Origin: Sporisorium sorghi
Taxonomy: Eukaryota; Basidiomycota; Ustilaginomycetes; Ustilaginales; Ustilaginaceae
Direction: 5' to 3'
NCBI GenBank assembly: GCA_023212695.1
Contig: JALCCG010000001.1
Location: 1-64,000, forward strand
Length of the DNA stretch: 64,000 nt
Of this stretch, positions 43,318-52,164 are shown one piece after another. A model generated the notes under the pieces. The model was not told the origin of the DNA. It saw only the letters and a program-made list of their open reading frames with translations, and did not search any database. The number at the start of each line of letters is the position of its first letter. The stretch's first letter is position 1. The translations under genes and the position numbers were made by a program.

Positions 43318-44405
43318 CTCCATACTCGCTTGAAAACTATGAAAAATATAAAACCGTAAAAATTCGGCCGGTTCCCTTACCGAATAAAAATCACGATCCA
43401 GGCCACGGACAGTTTCAATATGTCCGATTGTCATGGAGGGAGTTGGAGCCGGCAAGAGGAGAATTTAGGCTCGAAGGGATAGAGGAAGCCCTGCGTGCTG
43501 CCCTTAATCCAATTCTAGTCCTGATGCCGGATTTGCCTGTGTGGGTGAAGAATGATGCCGATGATTGCTTTGCGGCCTTGATCCGCAAAGTCGGGAGTTA
43601 TATCGGCTCGGACAGGCGCCTTACAGCCGTTCTGATATCCACCCTGTCTGACAGCAAGGAAGAATGGAACGCCTATATAGAGGCGTTTGACTCACAGACA
43701 ATGCTGGCTGAGCTGCAGAATGATCGATTAATCCAATATGTAAAGGAACGCAGTTGTGGATTTGGCCTGCTGGTGAGGTGCAGCGAAGCGAATTGGATCG
43801 AATGCTGCGAGGCGTTTGCCGTGCAAAAGCTGCAGCATGTATGGAAGAGCCACCCGGTTGTCCTCCATGTGACTGATCTAGCGTGTGGTCCGAATATCAG
43901 ACGGGAAGCATTGCGATGGCATGCAAGCCTCTCGAATGTGAATGCAGGGCTTGGGTATGATCTTGCTCTGCGCAGGCTGACTTATCCGGAAACCGTGTCC
44001 AGCCATGGGAGCCTGCCACTGCGATTCTGGTTTGCCAACACGGGCAGTTCGAGGATTTATCGGGATTTTCAAATCTGCGTTCAGTTAAGGCAGGGAGAAG
44101 TATCCTATGAACTACCGCTGCACGCGGCTACCCATACATGGCTGACCGGGGACCATGTCCATAACGAGATGGTTCCATTGCCGGACATGTCGCCGGGAAG
44201 TTATACGCTGAGTATAGCCCTCTATTTCGAAGACCGTTCCTATGTCGCGCTGAATATACAAAACCGGCAGCAGAACGGATATTATGAGACAGGTTCAATA
44301 CAAGTCGAAATCACCCATGAAGATCCACTGACGAATATATGGGATACGTATTATCCGGAAGGATATTATCCCTTGGAAGACCCTGTAGTTCCGGAGCAGG
44401 AATAG
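43314..44405 (+). CDS. DUF4832-like protein, reduced
   Basis: A 363-residue cytoplasmic protein. It shares the barrel opening VRLSWRELEPARGEFRLEGI and the C-terminal sandwich (LPLRFWFANTGSSRIYRDFQ ... GSYTLSIALYFEDRS, ending NGYYETGSIQVEI) with its neighbours, but the expected GxWGE block is replaced by AVLISTLSDSKEEW and the barrel is some 90 residues shorter. It may have lost catalysis and serve binding, or use other residues. It begins at an ATGA overlap with the acyltransferase-like gene. An inactive partner of the first DUF4832 protein is one possibility. Confidence 0.78.
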   Translation: MTPYSLENYEKYKTVKIRPVPLPNKNHDPGHGQFQYVRLSWRELEPARGEFRLEGIEEALRAALNPILVLMPDLPVWVKNDADDCFAALIRKVGSYIGSDRRLTAVLISTLSDSKEEWNAYIEAFDSQTMLAELQNDRLIQYVKERSCGFGLLVRCSEANWIECCEAFAVQKLQHVWKSHPVVLHVTDLACGPNIRREALRWHASLSNVNAGLGYDLALRRLTYPETVSSHGSLPLRFWFANTGSSRIYRDFQICVQLRQGEVSYELPLHAATHTWLTGDHVHNEMVPLPDMSPGSYTLSIALYFEDRSYVALNIQNRQQNGYYETGSIQVEITHEDPLTNIWDTYYPEGYYPLEDPVVPEQE

Positions 44406-44445
44406 CTTGTTTGGCACAAATACGAGAACGCTGGAGGTCATAGAT

Positions 44446-45705
44446 TTGAAGTTAGCATTAATCGGCGCAGGACAAAGAGGCATGATTTACACAAGATACG
44501 CTTACCAAAGCGAAGACATCGTTGCGGTGATCGAACCAAATGACGACAGAAGAAAGGCTGCTGCGGATGAGTTCCAGATCCCGCTGGACCGACAGTTTGA
44601 ATCCGTAGATGCATTTTACCGGCTCGGAAAAATTTGCGATGCCGTCATTATCTCTTCCATGGATAGAGACCATTATGAGCAGACGATGCAGGCGCTCGAT
44701 CTGGGATATGACATTTTGCTTGAAAAGCCCATTTCCCCAAGTCCTGAAGAATGCTTGAGAATCCAGCAGAAGGCCAATGAAAAAGGGCGCAAAGTGATTG
44801 TATGTCATGTGCTCCGTTACACTCATTTTTTTGCCGAGATTAAGAGAATCATTGATAGCCAGGAGCTTGGCAAGGTGATCACGATTCAGCATAACGAGAA
44901 CGTTGGCAATTTCCATATGGCTCATTCCTTCGTAAGAGGCAATTGGAGAAGAAGTGATCTGGCGAGTCCGATCATTATGCAGAAGTCCTGCCATGACATG
45001 GATATTCTTTCCTGGCTGGTGGACAGCGGGGCTAAACGAATCTCTTCTTATGGCAACCTGACTTATTTTAAGGAAGAGAATGCGCCGGCCGGCAGTGCCG
45101 AGCGATGCCTGGACTGCAAGGTGGCCGCAGACTGCCGGTTCGATGCCAGAAAGGCCTATCTGCCGATGAGAGGGCAGTGGCCGGCAACGGCCATATCGGT
45201 CGATCAGAGTGAAGAGGGGCTGTTAAACGTATTGGCAACGAGTCCTTACGGACGCTGTGTATATCGGACGGACAACGATGTGTGTGATCATCAGGTGACA
45301 CTGATCGAGTTCAAGAACGGGGTAACGGCCACATTTAATTTAAGCGCGTTTACCAACAAGATGTACCGCACGATTAAAATTATGTGCGAGCATGGAGAAA
45401 TTCGAGGGGACGATAACCTGAACGTCATCGAAGTGACCCGCTTTAACTCCAATATGGCAGAACCCGTTGAGCAGACCGTCGTTCGGCCAGCCATGATGAG
45501 CGGCGGACATAATGGCGGCGATACCGGTCTGATGATCGATTTCCTGGATAATTTGGGGAACGCCGGCTTCAGCAGCCGATCCTCCATCGACATGTCCGTC
45601 GAAAGCCACATGATGGCCTATGCAGCAGAAGAGGCAAGGCTCACCGGCACCGTCATTGATCTGGATCAACTGAAGGAGAAGCTGCAGCACAGCATTACAG
45701 CATAA
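44446..45705 (+). CDS. Gfo/Idh/MocA family oxidoreductase
   Basis: A 419-residue NAD(P)-dependent sugar oxidoreductase: Rossmann motif LALIGAGQRGMIYTRYAYQS, the family signature EKPISPSPEECLRI with its lysine, and the catalytic-lysine/aspartate region KSCHDMDILSWL. A cysteine-rich insertion (RCLDCKVAADCRF, later GRCVYRTDNDVCDH) is typical of a Paenibacillus-rich subgroup and may be structural metal. TTG 44446 fits GGAGGTCATAGA better than TTG 44407. It probably oxidises a sugar, inositol or deoxy-sugar released by the DUF4832 enzymes. ABC transporter genes follow after 32 bases. Confidence 0.9.
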   Translation: MKLALIGAGQRGMIYTRYAYQSEDIVAVIEPNDDRRKAAADEFQIPLDRQFESVDAFYRLGKICDAVIISSMDRDHYEQTMQALDLGYDILLEKPISPSPEECLRIQQKANEKGRKVIVCHVLRYTHFFAEIKRIIDSQELGKVITIQHNENVGNFHMAHSFVRGNWRRSDLASPIIMQKSCHDMDILSWLVDSGAKRISSYGNLTYFKEENAPAGSAERCLDCKVAADCRFDARKAYLPMRGQWPATAISVDQSEEGLLNVLATSPYGRCVYRTDNDVCDHQVTLIEFKNGVTATFNLSAFTNKMYRTIKIMCEHGEIRGDDNLNVIEVTRFNSNMAEPVEQTVVRPAMMSGGHNGGDTGLMIDFLDNLGNAGFSSRSSIDMSVESHMMAYAAEEARLTGTVIDLDQLKEKLQHSITA

Positions 45706-45737
45706 TCGTTTAATCACAATGCAAAGGTAGTGATGGA

Positions 45738-46665
45738 ATGGGTTCGGGTGTTAAGGGCTTTCTATATGAAATCAAGAAGAACAGAATACTGTATCTCATG
45801 TGCGTGCCTGCTCTGATCGTGCTGATCATGTTCTCTTACATCCCTTTTGCGGGAGTATGGATGGCATTTACCGATTTTAATGTCGTGGATGGCATCTTTG
45901 GCAGCAAGTTTGTGGGCCTGGACAATTTCAAATACTTTTTTTCGGCAAACAGCATGGGGTGGAAGGTTACTTACAATACACTGTACATCAACTTTTTCGG
46001 TCTTATCCTAGGCATTATCATCCCTGTTACGATTGCCATCATGATTAATGAGATCCGGCATAAAACCTACAAAAAGATAGCTCAAAGCATGATGTTTTTT
46101 CCGTACTTCATATCCTGGGTCGTCGTTGGGGGCGATCCTGTACGGCATTTTCTCCACGGATGTGGGCGTTGCCAATCATGTCTTGGAGTTCTTTGGCGCA
46201 GAACCCATTCGGTGGTACTCGGAGCCTAAATATTGGAAATGGATCATCATTCTGTCAAGCGTCTGGAAGTGGAGCGGGTACAGCTCCATTATCTATATGG
46301 CGGCGATGTCCAATTTCGATGGGAGTTTATATGAAGCAGCCAAAGTTGATGGCGCGAACAAACTGCAGCGCATTCTTTTCTTGACTGTGCCCATGCTGAA
46401 ACCAACCATTATCGTCTTAAGCTTGCTGAGTGTCGGACGAATCTTCTATGGCGACTTTGGGATGATTTATGGTATCGTCGGCAACAATCCGGTCCTGGCT
46501 GAGGAAGTAACGGTCATTGATACCTATGTGTATCAGTCGATGCGTACGCTTGGCTTTTCCTATTCGACGGCCATCGGGTTATTCCAGTCCTTGATGGGAC
46601 TGATCCTGATTACGGCTGCGAACAAATCCGCTAAGAAAATAAATGACGGAGAGGGTCTATTTTAA
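45738..46665 (+). pseudogene. LplB-type ABC sugar permease, frameshifted in a G-run
   Basis: The first frame encodes the N-terminal half (NRILYLMCVPALIVLIMFSY ... MFFPYFISWVVVG) and the second resumes without loss: AILYGIFSTDVGVANHVLEF, the EAA loop (YEAAKVDGANKLQRILFLTV) and the last helices. The break is exactly at a run of five G (46128-46132); one G fewer restores the frame. The protein would be a six-helix permease of the CUT1 sugar ABC family. Since the partner permease and binding protein are intact, the break is either an assembly error or a recent mutation that would abolish uptake. An ATPase gene is absent, as usual where MsmX-like ATPases are shared. Confidence 0.9.
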
Positions 46666-47561
46666 TGAAGGAAAAGAACAGATTGCTAGGCGATAAATTG
46701 GTGATCGGCGTTGCCTATGGTTTCATTGGCGTATTTGCACTCATTTGTCTGTATCCCCTTGTTCTAACCCTAAGCGTGTCCTTTTCTTCGGAACAGGCCG
46801 TGGCGAGAAACGGATATTCGATTCTTCCCTTGAGCCCAAGCCTGGATACGTATAAATATATCTTCGTTAATAGCGGAACGAAAATACTCAAGTCCTACGG
46901 CGTGACTTTATTTGTAACCTTTGTGGGTACAATGGGGGCTTTGCTGATTACCAGCATGATTGCATTTTCCCTATCGATCAAAAAGCTGAAATATCGCAAT
47001 GTACTCGCTTTTATCAGTAATTTCACCATCATCTTCTCGGCCGGCTTGATTCCGTGGTACATGGTCAGTGTCAATTATTACGGACTGAAGAACAGCATTC
47101 TGGCCTTGATCCTGCCTTCGATCTTTAGCGTATGGAACATGTTCCTCATGCGGACGTATTTTGCAAGCATCTCTTCATCCCTATATGAGGCGGCGGAGAT
47201 GGATGGCGCTAATTATTTTACGATTTATGTGAAAATAGCGCTCCCGTTAAGCAAAACGGCACTGTTGACGGTAGGTTTAATGTATGCGCTTCAATATTGG
47301 AACGATTGGTGGCATGCTCTGATTTTTATTAATGAACGCGATTTGTTCCCGCTGCAGTATTATCTCTACAACATTCTGTCCAACGTCAATGCGATAAGCT
47401 CCGGGCGCATTCCATCAGGGGCCTCCGGCAACATCACATTGCCTGCGGAGACCGTGAAGATGGCCATTACGGTCATTACGATCGGGCCGATCATTTTCCT
47501 GTACCCGTACATTCAGAAATACTTCGTGCATGGAATTATGGCCGGTGCGGTCAAAGAATAG
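46665..47561 (+). CDS. LplC-type carbohydrate ABC transporter permease
   Basis: A 298-residue inner permease of the CUT1 family: six helices, including VIGVAYGFIGVFALICLYPL and ALLITSMIAFSLSIKKLKYR, and the cytoplasmic EAA loop SSLYEAAEMDGANYFTIYVK that contacts the ATPase. The C-terminal KYFVHGIMAGAVKE is typical of LplC/YtcP proteins. Start overlaps the stop of the first permease (TAATG). With the lipoprotein downstream it forms the importer for the sugar handled by the locus. Confidence 0.92.
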   Translation: MKEKNRLLGDKLVIGVAYGFIGVFALICLYPLVLTLSVSFSSEQAVARNGYSILPLSPSLDTYKYIFVNSGTKILKSYGVTLFVTFVGTMGALLITSMIAFSLSIKKLKYRNVLAFISNFTIIFSAGLIPWYMVSVNYYGLKNSILALILPSIFSVWNMFLMRTYFASISSSLYEAAEMDGANYFTIYVKIALPLSKTALLTVGLMYALQYWNDWWHALIFINERDLFPLQYYLYNILSNVNAISSGRIPSGASGNITLPAETVKMAITVITIGPIIFLYPYIQKYFVHGIMAGAVKE

Positions 47562-47631
47562 ACACCTAAGTGGTTACTGGCCGATACAGGCTTTTAACAT
47601 AGATTAACCATTTGATTAGGGAGGGTCTTTC

Positions 47632-49092
47632 ATGAGAACAAAGAAAATGCTGATCTTTATGGTGTTACTGATTGCGGCTGTTTCCGTTATGGCAGGCTGC
47701 AGCGGCAAAAAAGAAGGGGGAGCTGCTGCGCTGGAAACGGTTACGATTCTGTACCCGGGAGATCGAAGCGATCGGATGAGCGAATTTCTGGACAATGAAT
47801 TTGCCGAGAAAATGGCTGCCGATCTTGGCTTGAAGGTAGAAGTTGTATTTGTGCCGTGGGCGCAGTATTGGGAACAAAAAGATATCATGCTGGCTGCCAA
47901 CGAACCGATTGATTTATATTGGGATGGTCTCCCGGACCTCTCAACAATCGTGAACAAGAAACAAGCCATGGTTTTGGATGATTTGATTCAGGAACATGGC
48001 CAGGATATGCTCAAAGTCCTGCCGAAGGAGCAGCTTCAGGGCGCAACCATCGACGGGAAGATTTACGGTATTCCTTCAGCTTATGCGCCGTCCTCTGCCA
48101 TGTATCAGTTAGTTGCCGTGCGTCAGGATATCCTCGAAGCCGTGGGGATGACGGATCTGAAGACTGCCGACGATTTGAAAGAGTTTGCGACAAGGGCGGC
48201 CAAGGATTTTCCTGATATGAAGGGGCCTGCTGACATTATCTTTAAACCGTTAACCCGGTATTTTGCCGAAGAACAATATAACTGGATTGCTGTAGAAGAT
48301 CTGGTTGTGTTTGGGGAAGACAGCAAAAAAGCATATAGCTACTATGAAACGGAAGCTTTCCAGGAAGTAGCGAAATTCAACCGCGGCATGTATGATGCGG
48401 GGTTATATACGGAGGATCTGACCATTAAGTACAATGAAAGAGACTCCCGGATGCAGACCGGCTTGTACTTATGGGTTGAAGGGTCTTTGGGCAAGGAAAT
48501 GGAGATTGTTGATGCGATTAAGGCAAATGCACCGGATGCTGAGGTCAAAACCTATCTGTTAGCGGCGGAGAAGCCGCGTTATATTACGGCCACAGGCGGA
48601 GAAGTGCTAGGTATCCCTGTGAATGCTCCAAATCCGGAAGGGGCCATGAAGTTTGTCAACTGGCTTTATAAATCCCAGGAAAATTACCTGTTTGCTCTCT
48701 ATGGCGTTGAAGGCAAGGACTACGAGATTGTAGACGGAAGAATCAACAAGCTGACTCCTAACGAATTTTTCTATGAATGGATGTTCAGAAACCAGAACTA
48801 TCAATTGTTCGGGCCGAATGTAGCACAAGAGTCCATAGATACTTATGAGAGCTGGGATGATCAGGCCGTACGATCGGCTTCACTCGGTTTCCGGTTTAAT
48901 AATGAGAAGGTTAAGTTAATCGAAACGGCATTGAAGGAAGTGGCAGGCAAGGATTTAGCTGCCATACGTTCCGGCTTTGTAAATTTTGAGACCGAATATC
49001 CGAAGGCCATCCAGAAACTGAAGGCGGCAGGCATTGATGATTACGTAGCGGAAATCCAGCGTCAGTTGGATGAATATTTGGCTGGGCAATAA
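47632..49092 (+). CDS. Extracellular solute-binding lipoprotein of the ABC sugar importer
   Basis: A 486-residue lipoprotein: signal sequence MRTKKMLIFMVLLIAAVSVM with lipobox MAGC (Cys22), then a bilobed binding domain (TVTILYPGDRSDRMSEFLDN ... IDLYWDGLPDLSTIV ... GKIYGIPSAYAPSSAMYQLV). It looks like the SBP_bac_1 / DUF3502-type proteins of LplA-like systems, anchored outside the membrane, delivering an oligosaccharide to the permeases encoded just upstream. AGGGAGGG precedes the ATG. Last gene of the operon, followed by a strong hairpin. Confidence 0.92.
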   Translation: MRTKKMLIFMVLLIAAVSVMAGCSGKKEGGAAALETVTILYPGDRSDRMSEFLDNEFAEKMAADLGLKVEVVFVPWAQYWEQKDIMLAANEPIDLYWDGLPDLSTIVNKKQAMVLDDLIQEHGQDMLKVLPKEQLQGATIDGKIYGIPSAYAPSSAMYQLVAVRQDILEAVGMTDLKTADDLKEFATRAAKDFPDMKGPADIIFKPLTRYFAEEQYNWIAVEDLVVFGEDSKKAYSYYETEAFQEVAKFNRGMYDAGLYTEDLTIKYNERDSRMQTGLYLWVEGSLGKEMEIVDAIKANAPDAEVKTYLLAAEKPRYITATGGEVLGIPVNAPNPEGAMKFVNWLYKSQENYLFALYGVEGKDYEIVDGRINKLTPNEFFYEWMFRNQNYQLFGPNVAQESIDTYESWDDQAVRSASLGFRFNNEKVKLIETALKEVAGKDLAAIRSGFVNFETEYPKAIQKLKAAGIDDYVAEIQRQLDEYLAGQ

Positions 49093-49136
49093 GCGAGAAG
49101 CTGCAAGCCGCTGAATTTATATTTAAATAGAAAAAG

Positions 49137-49189
49137 GAACAGGATGAGACGATTGGGGCAGTAAGAGCCGATATCGTCTCATCCTGTTC
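49137..49189 (+). terminator. Terminator of the glycan operon
   Basis: GAACAGGATGAGACGAT pairs with ATCGTCTCATCCTGTTC (17 bp) around a 19-base loop. Confidence 0.8.
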
Positions 49190-49290
49190 TGTTAGAGTAA
49201 CTTTACGTATGGGTATATTGTCGTGAATTTAATAGAGTCAAGATAGGAATTTGTTTAAGCAGGGGATGCGGCAAGCAGAATCCTTTGTCC

Positions 49291-49431
49291 TCAAGGTTTT
49301 ACCGTACCTGTCTGGCGATCGGAGAATACCGTGTACTCTGTTCCGTCTGCAGAGACAGCGGTGGGTGAATAGGCTGATAGAGAGACGGTGACAAATAAGG
49401 CCGCAAGCAATACAACGAATCTTCTTTTCAT
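49291..49431 (-). CDS. Small secreted peptide downstream of a two-component system
   Basis: An overlooked 46-residue frame. A textbook signal peptide (MKRRFVVLLAALFVTVSLSA, cleavage predicted after AVSA) leaves an 18-residue peptide, DGTEYTVFSDRQTGTVKP. AAAGAGG lies seven bases before the ATG. It follows the kinase gene by 103 bases on the same strand, so it may be the third gene of that operon. Export plus a short mature part recalls Phr-like or bacteriocin-like signal peptides, but I recognise no family and no peptidase site can be proved. Confidence 0.65.
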   Translation of the reverse strand: MKRRFVVLLAALFVTVSLSAYSPTAVSADGTEYTVFSDRQTGTVKP

Positions 49432-49534
49432 GGACAAACCTCTTTTCCATTGGGATTAGGTACTGCTACTACCATTTTAATCCATGTCCATTGCGCTTGA
49501 AAAGAGCCTTGGAGGTCGTTTGGGATGGATTCAT

Positions 49535-50593
49535 TCATAAAGGAAGTATTATGCTGAACGTAAAATGTCCGTCTTGATGATGAAATTGAAGCGCTCCGCT
49601 GTGCAGCTCCATAATGCTGCGGGCTATGGAAAGCCCAAGACCGGAACCAGACTGGATTCTCTGAAAGGTACGGGCATCGTCAGCTTTGTAAAAGCGGTCG
49701 AATAGCCGGGACGCCTGCTCTTTCGTAATCGGCATTCCTTTATTTTCGATGGAGAGCTCCATATGATCATCGCTGTGGAGTAATGTTATGCGAATAACAC
49801 CGGGCCTCACCGAGAACTTCAGTGCATTCATCAGCAGATTATCGATGGCTCTGCGGATCATCTCCGGATCTGCCTCGCGAACAAGGGGGGCTTCATGGAT
49901 GTTCATCTCCAATCGAAGCTGGTTTTCTTTGGCAATCGGTTCAAGCTCAACCAAGAGTTGAACCAACAGTTCCCTCAGATCAATCCTCTCCATCTCCGGG
50001 CTTACTTCATTCGAAGCCAGCCGGGTGTACGCAAACAAGTCATCGATGAGCTGCTTGAGCTGCAGCGCTTTGTTGTAGGTATTGCTTACAAAACGGTCAT
50101 GTTCCTTCAAGTCCTGGTACGCCTTGTCTTTCAATAAATCCAGATAGCCGATAATGCTTGTGAGAGGGGTGCGCAGGTCATGAGATACGCCCGTGATCAG
50201 TTCCAGCTTGGCTTTCTCCATCTGTCGCTCCCGGCCAATCTGCGTTTCGAGCTTTTCAGCCATGGCATTGATATTCAGCGCAATATCCCCCAGTTCATCC
50301 TTTCTTTTTACCATAACTCGGTAATCCAGCTGGCCTTGAGCGATAGTGTCAAGACCAGAGGCCATTTCCGACACGTACCGGATGATATGACGCGTCAGGA
50401 AAAAGAAGGTGAAGAAAAAGGGGAGGATGAACGACACCAGCACAACCAGCAAATTCACATAATAGACTTCTGTGAACCTAGGCGTTACCAGTGAGACAAG
50501 CAAGCCCACAAGTATACTGATGACAAAAGACCAGAGCATTCGCATCCGTAAGCTGCCGGCGCCCGTCAGCAAGGAATACCGTTTATTTTTCAA
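49535..50593 (-). CDS. Sensor histidine kinase, VanS-like
   Basis: A 352-residue kinase with two adjacent N-terminal helices (LWSFVISILVGLLVSLV and LLVVLVSFILPFFFTFFFL) and almost no outer loop, the intramembrane-sensing build typical of envelope-stress or antibiotic sensors. HAMP follows, then H box ITGVSHDLRTPLTSIIGYLD, N box AIDNLLMNALKFS, a diverged G1 (ELSIENKGMPI) and G2 SGSGLGLSIARSI. TTG start after GGGGAG; it overlaps the response regulator by 11 bases. The operon may also include the small secreted-peptide gene downstream. Confidence 0.9.
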   Translation of the reverse strand: MKNKRYSLLTGAGSLRMRMLWSFVISILVGLLVSLVTPRFTEVYYVNLLVVLVSFILPFFFTFFFLTRHIIRYVSEMASGLDTIAQGQLDYRVMVKRKDELGDIALNINAMAEKLETQIGRERQMEKAKLELITGVSHDLRTPLTSIIGYLDLLKDKAYQDLKEHDRFVSNTYNKALQLKQLIDDLFAYTRLASNEVSPEMERIDLRELLVQLLVELEPIAKENQLRLEMNIHEAPLVREADPEMIRRAIDNLLMNALKFSVRPGVIRITLLHSDDHMELSIENKGMPITKEQASRLFDRFYKADDARTFQRIQSGSGLGLSIARSIMELHSGALQFHHQDGHFTFSIILPL

Positions 50594-51284
50594 TTTTATA
50601 CCCTACTCCCCATACGGTTTTGATGTACTGCGGCTTGCGGGGGACCAGCTCTATCTTTTCTCGGATATTACGGATATGGACCATCACCGTATTGTCAGAG
50701 AAAAAGGGGGTCTGTTCTTTCCAAACGCACTCGTGAATCTTGCCTACGCTGAAAATCTGACCGCGATTCGCCGCAAGAAGCTCAAGAATGGAAAACTCAA
50801 TAGGTGTCAGGGAAACCGCAGCACCGCGAACCTTCACCAGATGCTGTTTTTTATGAATGGACAGGTCGCCGATATGAATTTCGGAAGGTTCCTCTTCCCG
50901 AAGACTCAGGAAATTTTGCCGCCGCAACTGGGCCTTTACCCTCGCCATAAGCTCCACCGGATGGAACGGCTTCGTGACATAATCGTCCGCCCCGGTTGAC
51001 AGTCCCGTAATCTTATCCAGAGATTCTACTTTGGCCGAGAGCATAATGATGGGAATCGCTGATCGCTCACGTATTTGAAGACAGGCCGCGATCCCATCCA
51101 GTTTCGGCAGCATCACGTCGAGAATGATGAGCTGAACTTCATGTTGTTGAAGAAGCTGGAGGGCATGAAGCCCATCTTCCGCCTCCAATACGTGATAGCC
51201 TTCATTGCGAAGATAGACGTGCAGGACGTCGCGGATTTCCTTATCATCATCGACGATCAGAACGTTAATGTTTTTCAAGGACAT
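50583..51284 (-). CDS. OmpR-family response regulator, VanR-like
   Basis: A 233-residue regulator: receiver (NVLIVDDDKEIRDVLHVYLR, phospho-Asp in LIILDVMLPKLDGIAA, Lys in DYVTKPFHPVEL) and winged-helix output (VSLTPIEFSILELLAANRGQ, VHIRNIREKIELVPRKPQYI). First gene of the two-component operon; AAAGGAGAG precedes the ATG. Target genes are not evident; a phospholipid-methyltransferase-like gene lies upstream on the same strand with a gap of about 130 bases. Confidence 0.93.
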   Translation of the reverse strand: MSLKNINVLIVDDDKEIRDVLHVYLRNEGYHVLEAEDGLHALQLLQQHEVQLIILDVMLPKLDGIAACLQIRERSAIPIIMLSAKVESLDKITGLSTGADDYVTKPFHPVELMARVKAQLRRQNFLSLREEEPSEIHIGDLSIHKKQHLVKVRGAAVSLTPIEFSILELLAANRGQIFSVGKIHECVWKEQTPFFSDNTVMVHIRNIREKIELVPRKPQYIKTVWGVGYKIEK

Positions 51285-51411
51285 GCTCTCCTTTGCTAGT
51301 AGGCTCCCAGGCCAAGATCAAGCTTGAATGTCGGCGCAATCTAATGAAAGAGTAACATAGCGGATAAGCAATAATAAAGTATTCAACGATGAGGCTCCTC
51401 AGCACTCAAAT

Positions 51412-51984
51412 TTACTTTTTTCGACACACGTAAACGAAGGCTGGAGGGAAGTTCTTCGGAACGAAATGAATGTTGATGATGTCAAAATGCTCCATGAGCT
51501 GCTTCTTCATCTGTTGTGAATATTGAAATGCAATAAAGAGCCCGTCCTTGTTCAAGGCTGCAACAATTTCGGTTATGATGCGGTCCCGAACGTATTGTGA
51601 AAAATTAAAAAAAGGAAGTCCGCTGATGATGCAGTCCAGTGACTCCAGGCCTTCCTGTTTAAGGAATAGACGAAGGTGACTGCCATCGGTGTAACAGGAA
51701 TAGTGCGGATATCGCTCTTTCAGCTTACGGCGAAGATAAGGGTCTTTCTCAAATAACAGCACTTTTGTATCCACTCCGGCAGCGGATTGTATGTGTCTTG
51801 TAATCGCACCTGTACCTGCGCCAAGCTCTGCAATGGTCCTTATATGCTCCCAAGCTACCGGTTTCACCATGGTCTCTGCAAGTTCTCTGGAGCTTGGTGC
51901 TACACTTCCGATCTGCCCCGGCGATATAAGAAATCTGCTTAAAAAAACAGCCTGCTCGTGCAGCCAATCCATCAGCCTTGTCAT
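51412..51984 (-). CDS. SAM-dependent methyltransferase, phospholipid N-methyltransferase/rRNA dimethylase-like
   Basis: A 190-residue methyltransferase with the PmtA-type opening FLSRFLISPGQIGSVAPSSR, SAM motif I TIAELGAGTGAITRHI, an acidic FEKDP, and motif IV CIISGLPFFNFS, the N/S-L-P-F/Y type shared with rRNA adenine dimethylases and PmtA. It may methylate phosphatidylethanolamine or a related amino lipid at the membrane; a nucleic acid substrate is less likely given its short length. GGGGGGA precedes the ATG. Confidence 0.85.
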   Translation of the reverse strand: MTRLMDWLHEQAVFLSRFLISPGQIGSVAPSSRELAETMVKPVAWEHIRTIAELGAGTGAITRHIQSAAGVDTKVLLFEKDPYLRRKLKERYPHYSCYTDGSHLRLFLKQEGLESLDCIISGLPFFNFSQYVRDRIITEIVAALNKDGLFIAFQYSQQMKKQLMEHFDIINIHFVPKNFPPAFVYVCRKK

Positions 51985-52121
51985 TGTGTAAATCCCCCCG
52001 TAATCATGTTATGGATTCTATTCTAAGGGGGAAATCTTGGGATAAAACGAGGGGAATTCTGAATTAATTCTGAAGAACTTCTGAAGAAGCATTTCTAGCT
52101 TAGTGAAGGGGCACCACAAAA

Positions 52122-52153
52122 AAAGAGTGCCTCATGATCAAGAGGCACTCTTT
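52122..52153 (-). terminator. Terminator of the L7/L12-like gene
   Basis: AAAGAGTGCCTC / GAGGCACTCTTT perfect stem with an eight-base loop; T-run on the minus strand. Confidence 0.8.
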
Positions 52154-52164
52154 GTACGTATAGC

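Noticed and set aside
45068..45301. Minus-strand frame inside the Gfo/Idh/MocA gene
   Set aside because: Antisense shadow; the plus-strand product is fully supported.
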